Below are positions 17,691 through 26,776 of a DNA stretch of 64,000 nt, in pieces. Positions within the stretch are counted from its first letter, which is position 1; each line of letters opens with the position of its first letter. The notes under the pieces were generated by a model that was given only the letters and a program-made list of their open reading frames with translations, made no database searches and had not been told where the DNA came from. This DNA is from Microvirga sp. (GTDB lineage: Bacteria; Pseudomonadota; Alphaproteobacteria; Rhizobiales; Beijerinckiaceae). Made by a program: the position numbers and the translations under genes. The stretch is taken from contig NZ_JACXAB010000011.1 in assembly GCF_014699075.1 (NCBI RefSeq), positions 1 through 64,000 of the forward strand, in the 5' to 3' direction.

Positions 17691-18512
17691 TCAATCCCAG
17701 AAGCGGGGCCAGGTCTCTTCCAGGTTCGGCCCGAGGCGAACCGCAGCCACGCGCCTAGCGAGGCCGGTGCGGTCGTCGGTCTCGACCGCGATGCCCGAAA
17801 GCGTGCCCTCGCCCAGGGCCGGCTCCATGCGGGCACCGGGGGTCTTCTGGATGAAGCGGCGGATCGATTCTTCCTTCTGCATGCCGAGGACGGAATCGTA
17901 GTCGCCGCACATGCCCGCGTCCGACATGTAGGCCGTGCCGCCGGCCAGGACCCGGTGATCGGCCGTGGGCACATGGGTGTGGGTGCCGACCACGAGGCTC
18001 GCCCGCCCGTCGAAGTAATGGCCCATGGCCTCCTTCTCGCTGGTGGCCTCCGCGTGCACGTCGATGATGACCGCATCGGCCACCTGACCCATGGGGCAGG
18101 TCTCCAGCTCCCGGTCGACGGCCGCGAACGGATCGTCGAGCGGGTCCATGTAGAGGCGGCCCATGACGTTGACCACGAGGACCCGGTGGCCGGAGCGGGT
18201 GTCGATGAGGTTGGCGCCGCGTCCCGGCGTGCCCTGCGGGAAGTTCACGGGCCGCAGAAGCCGCGGCTGGCGCTCGATGAAGACAAGCGTCTCGCGCTGG
18301 TCCCAGGAGTGGTTGCCCAGCGTGATCGCATCGGCGCCCGCGGCCAGAATCTCGTCGCAGATCGCCTCGTTGATGCCGAATCCACCGGCAGAATTCTCGC
18401 CGTTGATGACCACGCAATCGAGCTGCCAGCGGTCGCGAAGAGCGGGCAGGCGCTCGATCACCGCGTTGCGGCCGGGCCGCCCGACGATGTCGCCGAGAAA
18501 GAGAAGACGCAT
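17691..18512 (-). CDS. YmdB family metallophosphoesterase
   Basis: 273 aa cytoplasmic metallophosphoesterase of the TIGR00282/YmdB type. Bacterial members hydrolyse 2',3'-cyclic nucleotides and affect biofilm decisions in Bacillus. Metal-ligand motifs are visible: FLGDIVGRPGR (Asp 8), INGENSAGG (Asn/Glu near 38-40) and GNHSWDQ (Asn-His near 67), then HAEATSEKEAMGHY and VVGTHTHVPTAD. It lies 9 bp after fthC and is probably co-transcribed with it. Confidence 0.9.
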   Translation of the reverse strand: MRLLFLGDIVGRPGRNAVIERLPALRDRWQLDCVVINGENSAGGFGINEAICDEILAAGADAITLGNHSWDQRETLVFIERQPRLLRPVNFPQGTPGRGANLIDTRSGHRVLVVNVMGRLYMDPLDDPFAAVDRELETCPMGQVADAVIIDVHAEATSEKEAMGHYFDGRASLVVGTHTHVPTADHRVLAGGTAYMSDAGMCGDYDSVLGMQKEESIRRFIQKTPGARMEPALGEGTLSGIAVETDDRTGLARRVAAVRLGPNLEETWPRFWD

Positions 18513-18521
18513 GATGGACCT

Positions 18522-19106
18522 TTAAGCGGATTTCGTCCGAATGAGTTCGGCTTCCGTGATGATAACGTCGAGGAGACGGTCATGGGGCTCGACCGGAACC
18601 TCGTCGATCTCCTGAACCGCATAAGCCAAGCCGATGGTCAAGACGGAATGCTGCTCCTCCAGCGCCGCGATGGCACGGTCGAAATGCCCTTTCCCGTAGC
18701 CGATGCGCCCTCCCCGGCGGTCGAAGGCAACCAGCGGCACGAGCAGCGCTTTCGGGAACACCTCGGGCGCGTCGGGGCCGGGCTCGCGCACGCCGAAGCC
18801 GCCTTTGATCAGCACGTCGCCGGGCTGCCAGAGGCGCCAGCTCAGATAGGGATGGAGGATCTGGGAGAGGGCCACGTCCTGCCCGCGTTCGAGCAGCGCT
18901 TCCATGAGCGGACGCGGATCGACCTCGGTGCGGATCGGCCAGTAGCCGCCCACCGGCGTCACGCCTTGGAGATCGGGGAGGTCGAGGGCCTGGGCCATGA
19001 TGCGCTGCGCGGCATCGTGGCGAAAGTCCTTGTCGAGCCCGTCGCGCCGGGCAAACCCCTCGCTGCGAAGCCGCTCTTTCAACTCGGGAGGGGAGAGAGA
19101 ATGCAT
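18522..19106 (-). CDS. fthC: 5-formyltetrahydrofolate cyclo-ligase
   Basis: 194 aa. Converts 5-formyl-THF to 5,10-methenyl-THF with ATP. The family signature GRIGYGKGHFDRAIA (near residue 130) corresponds to the canonical G.G.G.YDR loop, with His-Phe for Tyr-Tyr. It lies directly downstream of the 6S RNA gene, an arrangement conserved in many proteobacteria. The ATG at 19106 is chosen; a GTG at 19121 would add five residues, and neither has a strong Shine-Dalgarno. Confidence 0.88.
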   Translation of the reverse strand: MHSLSPPELKERLRSEGFARRDGLDKDFRHDAAQRIMAQALDLPDLQGVTPVGGYWPIRTEVDPRPLMEALLERGQDVALSQILHPYLSWRLWQPGDVLIKGGFGVREPGPDAPEVFPKALLVPLVAFDRRGGRIGYGKGHFDRAIAALEEQHSVLTIGLAYAVQEIDEVPVEPHDRLLDVIITEAELIRTKSA

Positions 19107-20014
19107 CAGGTGCGGAGCCACAGAAACCGTCGGAGAAGCGATCCCGGGAACCTACAAAGTAGGTGGGCGCCGTATGTTCCGGTCCACGGACCGGGCAGGG
19201 ACAGCTCCCGTTGGGATCGATAAGGCCCCGGGGAATATGAACTCCTAACGCGCCCCGCAGCCCCGCCTTTCCTATGTAGGGATTGGGGCGCGCCGGGGAA
19301 AGGGGAAAGTTCGGAAAATCGGCAGGGAACGACCGGCAATATCAGACATCCCGACGCCGGTAAACGCTCCTTGGCCCAGGCGAGCACGGCGGACACGACC
19401 TTTCGCCCCAGGCCCTGCCGCCGGCAAGCGGGATCGGTCACGACGGAGTTCACGCAGACCAGCCCGTCGTGAACCGCCCCATAGGCCAGAGCGCCCAGGC
19501 GTCCATCGTTGCTGCGAACGGCTGCGAAGACGGCCGGAACCGACAGGCTCTCCAGGATCATGCGATGGATGCCCTGCACATCCTGGCTCTGTCCGTGGAG
19601 GCGCGCCAAAGTGTTCAGCCAGAACTCCCAGGGAAATCCTTCCTCCAGCACGACATCACCGACCGGTTCAGGCGGGGCCTCGGCGAAATCCAGGAACAGG
19701 ACGCAGCTTTCATCCTCCGGCGGACCGTAGCCCTTGCGGTCGAGAGCCCGGCTTATGGAAGGATCGGCGTGGGTGGGAATGCAGAAGATCGGCGCCTGCC
19801 CCTGGGCGGCGTAGACAGTCTCGCAGTACCGGATCTTGTGATCGAGCGGCAAGGTGCCGGCCGAGAGCAAATTCACGGAGTTCGTCCGCCGGGTGTAGCC
19901 GTCCGCCAGGCGGATCAGCCAGCCGTCGAAAACCACTTCACGCAAAGCCGGCCAGCCGTTCAGGCAGGCCTCTTCGACGTGCTTGGCCAAGTGAGCATCT
20001 GAGAGGGAATTCAT
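19106..20014 (-). CDS. GNAT family N-acetyltransferase, C-terminus apparently lost
   Basis: Frame of 302 codons, of which only about the first 225 look like a GNAT protein. Residues 1-130 match the N-terminal half of double-GNAT-like enzymes (NGWPALREVVFDGWLIRLAD), and VNSVVTDPACRRQGLGRKVV is the acetyl-CoA pyrophosphate loop. After LPASG (about 19345) the expected final beta strands and the GF-x-E-x-Y ending are missing, and the frame continues without a stop through the 6S RNA gene into fthC. I infer a 3' truncation; the substrate is unknown. It separates zapA from ssrS, which are often closer. Confidence 0.6.
   Translation of the reverse strand: MNSLSDAHLAKHVEEACLNGWPALREVVFDGWLIRLADGYTRRTNSVNLLSAGTLPLDHKIRYCETVYAAQGQAPIFCIPTHADPSISRALDRKGYGPPEDESCVLFLDFAEAPPEPVGDVVLEEGFPWEFWLNTLARLHGQSQDVQGIHRMILESLSVPAVFAAVRSNDGRLGALAYGAVHDGLVCVNSVVTDPACRRQGLGRKVVSAVLAWAKERLPASGCLILPVVPCRFSELSPFPGAPQSLHRKGGAAGRVRSSYSPGPYRSQRELSLPGPWTGTYGAHLLCRFPGSLLRRFLWLRT
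19145..19300 (-). ncRNA. ssrS: 6S RNA (SsrS)
   Basis: 6S RNA binds the housekeeping RNA polymerase by mimicking an open promoter. On the minus strand, a 5' segment CCTACATAGG (19280-19271) can pair with a 3' segment CCTACTTTGTAGG (19163-19151), and GGGCGC (19256-19251) pairs exactly with GCGCCC (19170-19165), enclosing a large single-stranded bubble (TTAGGAGTTCATATTCCCC) and an apical GC-rich stem. The 3' ACCTACTTTGTAGGT end and the position between zapA and fthC are typical of alphaproteobacterial 6S. Ends are approximate. Confidence 0.75.
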
Positions 20015-20066
20015 TCTCGGATGAGAGCAGAACACCCGTGCACTCGCAACAGGATCATCTGGATTA

Positions 20067-20450
20067 TCACCTGGGGCCCGCCTCAACCTGCCCTGCCCCG
20101 TTGAGGCTGCGGGCCAGCTCCTCGATGCGCTCGGCTGCCCGCTGAATGCCTTCGGCGAGCCTCGCCTCGATTTGGCCGAGGCGCTCGTCCCGATAGATAT
20201 GGACGCTGTTGAGCATCGCCACTTCCTCGGTGAGAGCCGTGATCTGCTTTCTCGCTTCGTGCAGCTCGTCGGCCTGGGAGACGGCCGCCATCACATGAAG
20301 GCGCAGGTCGTCGACCTGACCGAAAGTGGCGCGCATCTCCTCCACGCGGGCATTGTAGGAGGCCGCCAGCCCTTCGAGGTGTTGCTCTTCGCCCTCCGCG
20401 CAGGCGATCCGGTAGGTTCTGCCGGCAATGGTCACCGTCACCTGGGACAT
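20067..20450 (-). CDS. zapA: Cell division protein ZapA
   Basis: 127 aa. ZapA bundles FtsZ protofilaments at the division ring. The N-terminal globular part ([19 protein letters not shown]) and the following helix ([20 protein letters not shown]) fit the family, with a C-terminal coiled coil extending to the end. It follows the DUF4164 gene by 4 bp on the same strand and precedes the GNAT/6S/fthC stretch. Confidence 0.9.
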   Translation of the reverse strand: MSQVTVTIAGRTYRIACAEGEEQHLEGLAASYNARVEEMRATFGQVDDLRLHVMAAVSQADELHEARKQITALTEEVAMLNSVHIYRDERLGQIEARLAEGIQRAAERIEELARSLNGAGQVEAGPR

Positions 20451-20454
20451 GGCT

Positions 20455-20769
20455 TCAGCCTTCCTCAGGTTCGAATTGCCCGGCCGGAGCCAGTTGGCCG
20501 GCCTGGGCCAGCACGGTCTCGACAGCCCCGATGGCCTGGCGAACCCGCCGGCTCACGTCGTCGGTGGCGGCCTCGAAGCGGTGCAGGCGGGTGAGCGCCC
20601 CGTCGAGTTCCACCGCCAAGCGAGAGCGATCGTCCTGCATGAGCTGGAGTTCTGTCTCCAGGCCGCCGCGCCTCCTGTCGGCCTCGAGGCGCCGGGATAC
20701 GGACGCTTCGAGCAGGCCCAGGGCCATGTCCAGCCGCTTCATCGCTTCGTCGAGTGTGGGCGCCATCAT
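20455..20769 (-). CDS. DUF4164 family coiled-coil protein
   Basis: 104 aa, almost entirely helical and charged with heptad-like spacing ([38 protein letters not shown]). Proteins of this small family are regularly encoded beside zapA in Hyphomicrobiales, so a division-related role is plausible but unproven. The start is ATG at 20769 or the adjacent ATG at 20766. It diverges from tkt. Confidence 0.75.
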   Translation of the reverse strand: MMAPTLDEAMKRLDMALGLLEASVSRRLEADRRRGGLETELQLMQDDRSRLAVELDGALTRLHRFEAATDDVSRRVRQAIGAVETVLAQAGQLAPAGQFEPEEG

Positions 20770-20797
20770 GCCTCCGGGATTCGGGCATGAGACTAGC

Positions 20798-20823
20798 GCA
20801 TCGTGCGGAAAAGTGGACCCGGT
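20798..20823. repeat. Half copy of the GCATCG palindrome family
   Basis: GCATCGTGCGGAAAAGTGG followed by ACCCGGT, identical in content to one arm of the 5889-5938 hairpin, without the matching second arm. A truncated member in the DUF4164/tkt divergent spacer. Confidence 0.7.
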
Positions 20824-20995
20824 ATTCGCCGGCGCGGCCCTCCAGTTCGGCGAAAAGCCATGGGCTCATTGGAGTGAGGAGCAGTTCTCCGGAAGGGGAT
20901 TACGCCCCTTCGAGCCTTTGACTCCCCCCTGCCCCGTGTTAAGGAGCCCGCACCTTTCCCAGACAGACCGCCCCGTTGCGGGGCCCTCAAGATTT

Positions 20996-23011
20996 GTGGA
21001 TCCTGCCGTGCAAGATATCGTCTCCGCCGATCGCGTCACCCATTCCGATCTGGCGAACGCCGTGCGCGTCCTCGCCATGGACGCCGTCGAAACAGCCAAA
21101 TCCGGCCATCCGGGCCTCCCCATGGGCGCCGCCGATATCGCCACGGTGCTGTTCACCAAGTTCCTGAAATACGATGCCGCCGACCCGACCTGGCCCGACC
21201 GCGACCGGTTCATCCTGTCGGCCGGCCACGGCTCGATGCTGCTCTATTCCCTCCTGCACCTCACCGGCGTGAAGGGCATGACGGTCGAGGAGCTGAAGAA
21301 CTTCCGCAAGCTCGATTCCAAGACCCCCGGCCACCCGGAAAACTTCATGACGCCGGGCGTCGAGACCACCACCGGGCCGCTCGGCCAGGGCATCGCCACG
21401 GCGGTAGGCTTCGCGCTTGCTGAGCGCATGCTCAACGCCGAATACGGCAGCGACCTCGTCGACCATTACACCTACGTGCTCGCCTCCGACGGCGACCTGA
21501 TGGAAGGCATCAGCCACGAGGCCATTGCGTTCGCCGGCCACCTGAAGCTCAACCGCATGATCGTCCTGTGGGACGACAACGAGATCTCCATCGACGGCCC
21601 CCTCTCCCTCTCCGACTCCGTCGATCAGGTGAAGCGCTTCCAGGCCTGCGGCTGGAACGCCGTGCGCGTCGACGGCCATGACGAGAAGGCGATCCAGCGC
21701 GCCATCTCCCGTGCCCAGAAGTCGGACCGCCCGACCCTCATCGCCTGCAAGACCGTCATCGGCTACGGCGCCCCGAAGAAGGCCGGCACCTCCAAGGCCC
21801 ACGGCGAGCCGCTCGGTGCCGAGGAACTGGCCGGCGCCAAGGCGGCGCTGCGCTGGAGCCATGCGCCCTTTGAGATCCCCGACAACATCCGCACCGCCTG
21901 GGCCAAGGCCGGCAAGAAGGGCAGCCGCCAGCGCAAGGCATGGGCCGAGCGCCTGAAGGCTCTGCCCGCCGAGAAGCGCGCCGAGTTCGAGCGCCGTGTG
22001 AAGGGCGTGCGCCCGCAGGGGCTCGCTGACGCCGTCGCCAGGCTGAAGGACCGGCTCATCGCCGAGCCGCAGAATGTCGCCACCCGCAAGGCGAGCGAGA
22101 TCGCCCTTGAGGTCATCACCGAGGCGGTGCCGGAGCTGGTGCTGGGCTCGGCGGATCTCACGCCCTCCAACAACACCAAGACCAAGAACCTCACCGCCAT
22201 CTCGCCGGGCAACTATGCCGGCCGCTACATCCATTACGGCATCCGCGAGCACGGCATGGCGGCGGCCATGAACGGAATCGCGCTCCATGGCGGCTACGTG
22301 CCGGCGGGCGCGACCTTCCTGGTCTTCACCGACTATGCCCGGCCCGCCATGCGCATCGCGGCGCTCGCCGGCATTCCGGCCGTTTATGTGATGACCCACG
22401 ATTCCATAGGCCTCGGCGAGGACGGCCCGACCCACCAGCCGGTGGAGCATCTGGCGGCGCTTCGCTCCATGCCGAAGATGCGGGTGTTCCGCCCGGCCGA
22501 CGCGGTCGAGACCGCCGAGTGCTGGCAGATGGCCCTCGAGCGCACCGACGGCCCGTCGACCCTGGCGCTGACCCGCCAGAACCTGCCGCAGGTTCGGAAA
22601 GCAGGCGGGGCCGAGAATCTCTCGGCCACCGGCGCCTACGAGCTGTCGCCCGCTTCGGCCAAGGCCCGCGCCACCCTCTTCGCCTCGGGCTCCGAGGTGG
22701 AGATCGCGCTTGCAGCCCAGAAGCTTCTGGATGAACAAAGCTTCGCCGTTCGGGTTGTGTCGGTGCCCTCGCTCGACCTGTTCCTGGCACAGCCTGAGAA
22801 GGTCCGCCACGAGATCATCGGCGATGCGCCGATCAAGGTTGCGGTGGAGGCGGCGGTGCGCTTCGGCTGGGATTCGGTCATCGGCCCGGACGGAATTTTC
22901 GTCGGCATGCATGGGTTTGGCGCCAGCGCGCCCTACAAGGACCTTTACAAGCACTTCGGCATCACCGCCGAGGCCATCGCGGAGAAGGTTCTCCGGACAC
23001 ACAATCTCTGA
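20996..23011 (+). CDS. tkt: Transketolase
   Basis: About 671 aa. Thiamine-diphosphate enzyme of the pentose phosphate and Calvin pathways. The cofactor motif is [20 protein letters not shown] through [10 protein letters not shown], and the pyrimidine domain contains [20 protein letters not shown] and [14 protein letters not shown]. The start is uncertain: GTG at 20996 or 21008 fit the family N-terminus, without a strong Shine-Dalgarno. The frame is open far upstream but overlaps the DUF4164 gene. First gene of a tkt-gap-pgk-fba cluster. Confidence 0.95.
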   Translation: MDPAVQDIVSADRVTHSDLANAVRVLAMDAVETAKSGHPGLPMGAADIATVLFTKFLKYDAADPTWPDRDRFILSAGHGSMLLYSLLHLTGVKGMTVEELKNFRKLDSKTPGHPENFMTPGVETTTGPLGQGIATAVGFALAERMLNAEYGSDLVDHYTYVLASDGDLMEGISHEAIAFAGHLKLNRMIVLWDDNEISIDGPLSLSDSVDQVKRFQACGWNAVRVDGHDEKAIQRAISRAQKSDRPTLIACKTVIGYGAPKKAGTSKAHGEPLGAEELAGAKAALRWSHAPFEIPDNIRTAWAKAGKKGSRQRKAWAERLKALPAEKRAEFERRVKGVRPQGLADAVARLKDRLIAEPQNVATRKASEIALEVITEAVPELVLGSADLTPSNNTKTKNLTAISPGNYAGRYIHYGIREHGMAAAMNGIALHGGYVPAGATFLVFTDYARPAMRIAALAGIPAVYVMTHDSIGLGEDGPTHQPVEHLAALRSMPKMRVFRPADAVETAECWQMALERTDGPSTLALTRQNLPQVRKAGGAENLSATGAYELSPASAKARATLFASGSEVEIALAAQKLLDEQSFAVRVVSVPSLDLFLAQPEKVRHEIIGDAPIKVAVEAAVRFGWDSVIGPDGIFVGMHGFGASAPYKDLYKHFGITAEAIAEKVLRTHNL

Positions 23012-23056
23012 GGCTCGACAAGAACCGAGGCCTCGTTACGCAAGGGAGCTAAAGCT

Positions 23057-24064
23057 ATGACGGTGAAGGTCGCGATCAACGGATTCGGTCGCATCGGACG
23101 CAACATCCTCCGTGGCATCGTGGAGAGCGGTCGCAAGGACATCGAGGTGGTTGCCATCAACGATCTCGGCCCGGTCGAGACGAACGCTCACCTTCTCCGC
23201 TTCGACTCCGTCCATGGCCGCTTCCCGGCGGACGTGCAGGTCGACGGCGAGTTCCTCGTCATCAACGGCCAGAAGATCCGCGTCACGGCGATCAAGGACC
23301 CGGCGACCCTGCCGCACCGGGAGCTCGGCGTCGACATCGCCATGGAATGCACCGGCATCTTCACCTCGAAGGAGAAGGCCTCGGCGCACCTGACTGCCGG
23401 CGCCAAGCGCGTCATCGTGTCGGCTCCCGCCGACGGTGCCGACCTGACGGTCGTCTACGGCGTCAACCACGACAAGCTGACCAAGGACCACGTGGTCATC
23501 TCGAACGCCTCCTGCACCACGAACTGCCTCGCCCCCGTGGCGAAGGTGCTTCATGATGCGGTCGGGATCGAGAAGGGCTTCATGACCACGATCCACTCGT
23601 ACACGAACGACCAGCCCACCCTCGATCAGATGCACAAGGACCTCTACCGCGCCCGCGCGGCGGCCCTGAACATGATCCCGACCTCCACCGGCGCCGCCAA
23701 GGCCGTGGGTCTCGTGCTGCCCGATCTCAACGGCAAGCTCGACGGCTCGTCGATCCGCGTGCCGACCCCGAACGTGTCGGTGGTTGACTTCAAGTTCGTG
23801 GCGAAGAGGAACACCACGAAGGAAGAGATCAACCAGGCGATCAAGGCTGCCGCCGACGGCCCGCTCAAGGGCATCCTCGGCTACACGAACGCCCCGAACG
23901 TCTCCTCCGACTTCAACCACGACCCGCACTCCTCCGTGTTCCACATGGACCAGACCAAGGTCATGGAGGGTAACTTCGTGCGCGTGCTGTCCTGGTACGA
24001 CAACGAGTGGGGCTTCTCGAACCGCATGGCGGACACCGCCATCGCCATGGCGAAGCTCATCTAA
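23057..24064 (+). CDS. gap: Glyceraldehyde-3-phosphate dehydrogenase, type I
   Basis: 335 aa. Oxidises glyceraldehyde-3-phosphate to 1,3-bisphosphoglycerate. The Rossmann start [16 protein letters not shown], the catalytic [12 protein letters not shown] (Cys near residue 152) and the closing [12 protein letters not shown] are standard. GGGAG lies about 9 nt upstream of the ATG. It is 45 bp after tkt and 12 bp before pgk, so the three form an operon. Confidence 0.98.
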   Translation: MTVKVAINGFGRIGRNILRGIVESGRKDIEVVAINDLGPVETNAHLLRFDSVHGRFPADVQVDGEFLVINGQKIRVTAIKDPATLPHRELGVDIAMECTGIFTSKEKASAHLTAGAKRVIVSAPADGADLTVVYGVNHDKLTKDHVVISNASCTTNCLAPVAKVLHDAVGIEKGFMTTIHSYTNDQPTLDQMHKDLYRARAAALNMIPTSTGAAKAVGLVLPDLNGKLDGSSIRVPTPNVSVVDFKFVAKRNTTKEEINQAIKAAADGPLKGILGYTNAPNVSSDFNHDPHSSVFHMDQTKVMEGNFVRVLSWYDNEWGFSNRMADTAIAMAKLI

Positions 24065-24076
24065 GGGAGGCTGCCG

Positions 24077-25267
24077 ATGACCGCCTTCCGCACACTCGAC
24101 CAGGCCGACGTCAAGGGACAACGCGTTCTCGTCCGGGTGGACCTCAACGTCCCCATGGAGAACGGCCGGATCACGGACGCGACGCGCATCGAGCGCGTCC
24201 TGCCCACCATCCGGGAAATCGCCGACAAGGGAGGGAAGGTGATCCTCCTCGCCCATTTCGGACGCCCGAAGGGACGCGACCCGAAGGAGTCCCTGAAGCC
24301 GGTTGCGGAAGCGGTCTCGCAGCACCTTGGCAAGTCTGTCACCTTCGCCGACGACTGCATCGGCGAGGCCGCCAGCAGCGCCGTCAACGCCCTGAAGGAC
24401 GGCGACGTGCTTCTCCTCGAAAACACCCGCTTCCATGCGGGCGAGGAGAAGAACGATCCGGCCTTCGTCCAGGAGCTGGCGAAGCTCGGCGACCTCTATG
24501 TCAACGACGCCTTCTCGGCCGCTCACCGGGCTCATGCCTCCACCGAGGGCTTGGCCCGTGCGCTGCCCGGTTACGCCGGGCGCTCCATGCAGGCGGAGCT
24601 CGACGCCCTGACCAAGGGTCTTGAGGCGCCCAAGCGCCCGGTGGTTGCCATCGTGGGTGGCGCCAAGGTGTCGACCAAGATCGACCTGCTCGAAAACCTC
24701 GTCACCAGGGTCGATGCGCTGGTGATCGGCGGCGGCATGGCCAACACCTTCGTGCACGCGACAGGCCTCGGCATCGGCAAGTCGCTGGCCGAGAAGGATC
24801 TGGCCGCCACTGCCATGCGCATCATCGAGAAGGCGCGGGACGCCAACTGCGCCATCATCCTGCCCGTCGACGGTGTCTGCGCCTACGAGTTTAAGGCGGG
24901 CGCCCACAACCATACCTACGGCATCGACGCGATCCCAGAGGATCAGATGATCCTGGATGTGGGCTCGCAATCCATCGAGCGCATCCAGGCGGCGATCAAC
25001 GACGCCGCGACGGTGGTGTGGAACGGTCCGCTCGGCGCCTTCGAGATCGCCCCGTTCGATCAGGGCACGGTGGCGGCGGCCCGCCACGCGGCTCAGCGCA
25101 CCAAGGACGGAAAGCTCGTGTCGGTTGCCGGCGGCGGCGATACGGTGGCGGCCCTCAACCATGCCGGCGTCGCGGACAGCTTCACCTATGTGTCGACGGC
25201 CGGCGGCGCCTTCCTCGAATGGCTCGAGGGCAAGTCCCTGCCCGGCGTGGAAGCCCTGCGGGCTTAA
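24077..25267 (+). CDS. pgk: Phosphoglycerate kinase
   Basis: 396 aa. Transfers phosphate between 1,3-bisphosphoglycerate and ADP. The substrate-binding [15 protein letters not shown] (near residue 20), HFGRPKG, and the nucleotide-binding [15 protein letters not shown] near the C-terminus are all present. Starts 12 bp after gap with GGGAGG upstream. An inverted repeat follows the stop. Confidence 0.98.
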   Translation: MTAFRTLDQADVKGQRVLVRVDLNVPMENGRITDATRIERVLPTIREIADKGGKVILLAHFGRPKGRDPKESLKPVAEAVSQHLGKSVTFADDCIGEAASSAVNALKDGDVLLLENTRFHAGEEKNDPAFVQELAKLGDLYVNDAFSAAHRAHASTEGLARALPGYAGRSMQAELDALTKGLEAPKRPVVAIVGGAKVSTKIDLLENLVTRVDALVIGGGMANTFVHATGLGIGKSLAEKDLAATAMRIIEKARDANCAIILPVDGVCAYEFKAGAHNHTYGIDAIPEDQMILDVGSQSIERIQAAINDAATVVWNGPLGAFEIAPFDQGTVAAARHAAQRTKDGKLVSVAGGGDTVAALNHAGVADSFTYVSTAGGAFLEWLEGKSLPGVEALRA

Positions 25268-25275
25268 GTCCATGC

Positions 25276-25302
25276 TGGCAAAGTGGTTAACCCACTTTGC
25301 CA
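25276..25302. terminator. Inverted repeat after pgk
   Basis: TGGCAAAGTGG (25276-25286) and CCACTTTGCCA (25292-25302) form a perfect 11-bp stem around TTAAC. There is no U-run after it, so it may be an mRNA-stabilising or processing hairpin, or an operator, rather than a full terminator. fba starts about 90 bp further. Confidence 0.5.
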
Positions 25303-25394
25303 AGAGGAATCGTGGCCTAGATGGCTTAGCAAGATGCTTAAGCTGAGGTTCAGCTTCTGCGCTGTTTAAAAGCAAAACCAATACGGAGGACCAA

Positions 25395-26483
25395 ATGGCC
25401 CGCATCACGATGAGGCAGCTTCTGGATCACGCAGCCGAGCACGGCTACGGCGTGCCTGCCTTCAACATCAACAACATGGAGCAGGCGCTGGCGATCATGG
25501 CGGCGGCCAGCGAGGTCGATGCCCCGGTGATCATCCAGGCGTCCCGCGGTGCGCGCTCCTATGCCAACGACGTCATGCTCAAGCACATGATGGACGCGGT
25601 CACGGAGATCTATCCGCAGATTCCGGTCTGCGTGCATCTCGACCACGGCAACGAGCCCGCCACCTGCATGACGGCGATCCAGGCCGGCTTCACCTCGGTG
25701 ATGATGGACGGCTCCCTGAAGGCCGACGGCAAGACCCCGGGCGACTGGGACTACAATGTGGGCGTCACCCGGAAGGTGGTCGAGATGGCCCATCTCGGCG
25801 GCATCTCGGTGGAAGGCGAGCTCGGCGTGCTCGGCTCTCTCGAAACCGGTGAAGGCGAGGCCGAGGACGGCCACGGCGCCGAGGGCAAGCTCTCGCACGA
25901 CCAACTTCTGACGAACCCCGACGAGGCTGTGAAGTTCGTGGCCGAGACCAAGGTCGACGCGCTCGCCATCGCCATGGGCACCTCGCATGGCGCCTACAAG
26001 TTCACCCGCAAGCCCGACGGCGCGATCCTGGCCATGCACATCATCGAGGAGATCCACAAGAAGCTCCCGAACATGCACTTGGTGATGCACGGCTCCTCCT
26101 CGGTGCCGCAGGACCTGCAGGACATCATCAACCAGTATGGCGGCCAGATGAAGCCGACCTGGGGCGTGCCGGTGGAGGAGATCCAGCGCGGCATCAAGCA
26201 CGGCGTGCGCAAGATCAACATCGACACCGACAACCGCATGGCCATGACCGGCCAGATCCGCAAGGTTCTCCAGGAGAATCCGGGCGAGTTCGATCCGCGC
26301 AAGTACCTGAAGCCCGCCATGGACGCGATGACCAAGCTCTGCAAGCAGCGCCTGCAGGAGTTCAACACCGCTGGTCAGGCCTCGAAGATCAAGCGGGTCT
26401 ACACGCTCGTCGAGATGGCCAAGCGCTACGCCTCCGGCGAGCTCGACCCGACCTTCGGCGCGACCCGTCAGGCAGCGGAATAG
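25395..26483 (+). CDS. fba: Fructose-bisphosphate aldolase, class II
   Basis: 362 aa zinc-dependent aldolase of the subtype first described from Calvin-cycle operons. [18 protein letters not shown], the zinc-ligand [10 protein letters not shown] (near residue 80) and [16 protein letters not shown] fit. AATACGGAGG lies just upstream of the ATG. The subtype does not by itself show autotrophy, since many heterotrophic Hyphomicrobiales carry it and no RuBisCO gene is in the window. Confidence 0.97.
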   Translation: MARITMRQLLDHAAEHGYGVPAFNINNMEQALAIMAAASEVDAPVIIQASRGARSYANDVMLKHMMDAVTEIYPQIPVCVHLDHGNEPATCMTAIQAGFTSVMMDGSLKADGKTPGDWDYNVGVTRKVVEMAHLGGISVEGELGVLGSLETGEGEAEDGHGAEGKLSHDQLLTNPDEAVKFVAETKVDALAIAMGTSHGAYKFTRKPDGAILAMHIIEEIHKKLPNMHLVMHGSSSVPQDLQDIINQYGGQMKPTWGVPVEEIQRGIKHGVRKINIDTDNRMAMTGQIRKVLQENPGEFDPRKYLKPAMDAMTKLCKQRLQEFNTAGQASKIKRVYTLVEMAKRYASGELDPTFGATRQAAE

Positions 26484-26503
26484 GCGATCAGGCACCACGC
26501 CTC

Positions 26504-26663
26504 TTCCCTCCCCCTTGCGGGGAGGGATCGAGGGTGGGGGTTGCAAAGTCGGAGCGCTGTGTCTGCTCCATTGAGTGACCGGTCAATACAGCGCCTGACT
26601 GAATGGGTCGCTCACCCGGTCGAGCCACCCCCACCCCTGCCCCTCCCCGCAAGGGGGAGGGGA
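26504..26663. repeat. GC-rich intergenic inverted repeat (CCCTCCCC family)
   Basis: Left arm TTCCCTCCCCCTTGCGGGGA then GGGTGGGGGTTG, right arm CCACCCCCACCCCTGCCCC then CTCCCCGCAAGGGGGAGGGG. The unique middle (about 26545-26625) contains a smaller inverted repeat around TTGAGTGACCGGTCAATA. Same family as at 10.9 and 13.8 kb. Confidence 0.75.
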
Positions 26664-26705
26664 AAGCGGAAGCGCTCAACATTCGCCTTAATCATGATCG
26701 ACAAG

Positions 26706-26736
26706 CGGGGCCTCGCAAGATGGCCCCGTTTTCGTT
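26706..26736 (+). terminator. Intrinsic terminator after fba
   Basis: CGGGGCC / GGCCCCG stem (26706-26728) with an 8-9 nt loop, followed by TTTTCGTT on the plus strand. It ends the fba transcript before the ThiE-like gene. Confidence 0.65.
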
Positions 26737-26776
26737 ATGGGAACGGTGTCTTTTGTTTTCTCAATCCTAGTGACCC

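Noticed and set aside
20987..23002. 671-codon minus-strand open frame opposite tkt
   Set aside because: Antisense shadow of tkt caused by high GC and codon bias; its translation is His/Gly/Arg-rich and matches no family.
23036..25408. 790-codon minus-strand open frame opposite gap and pgk
   Set aside because: Shadow of two well-supported genes; no recognisable domain.
25395..26483. Calvin cycle operon and autotrophy from the aldolase subtype and tkt-gap-pgk order
   Set aside because: No RuBisCO, phosphoribulokinase or cbbR in the window; the subtype is common in heterotrophs.
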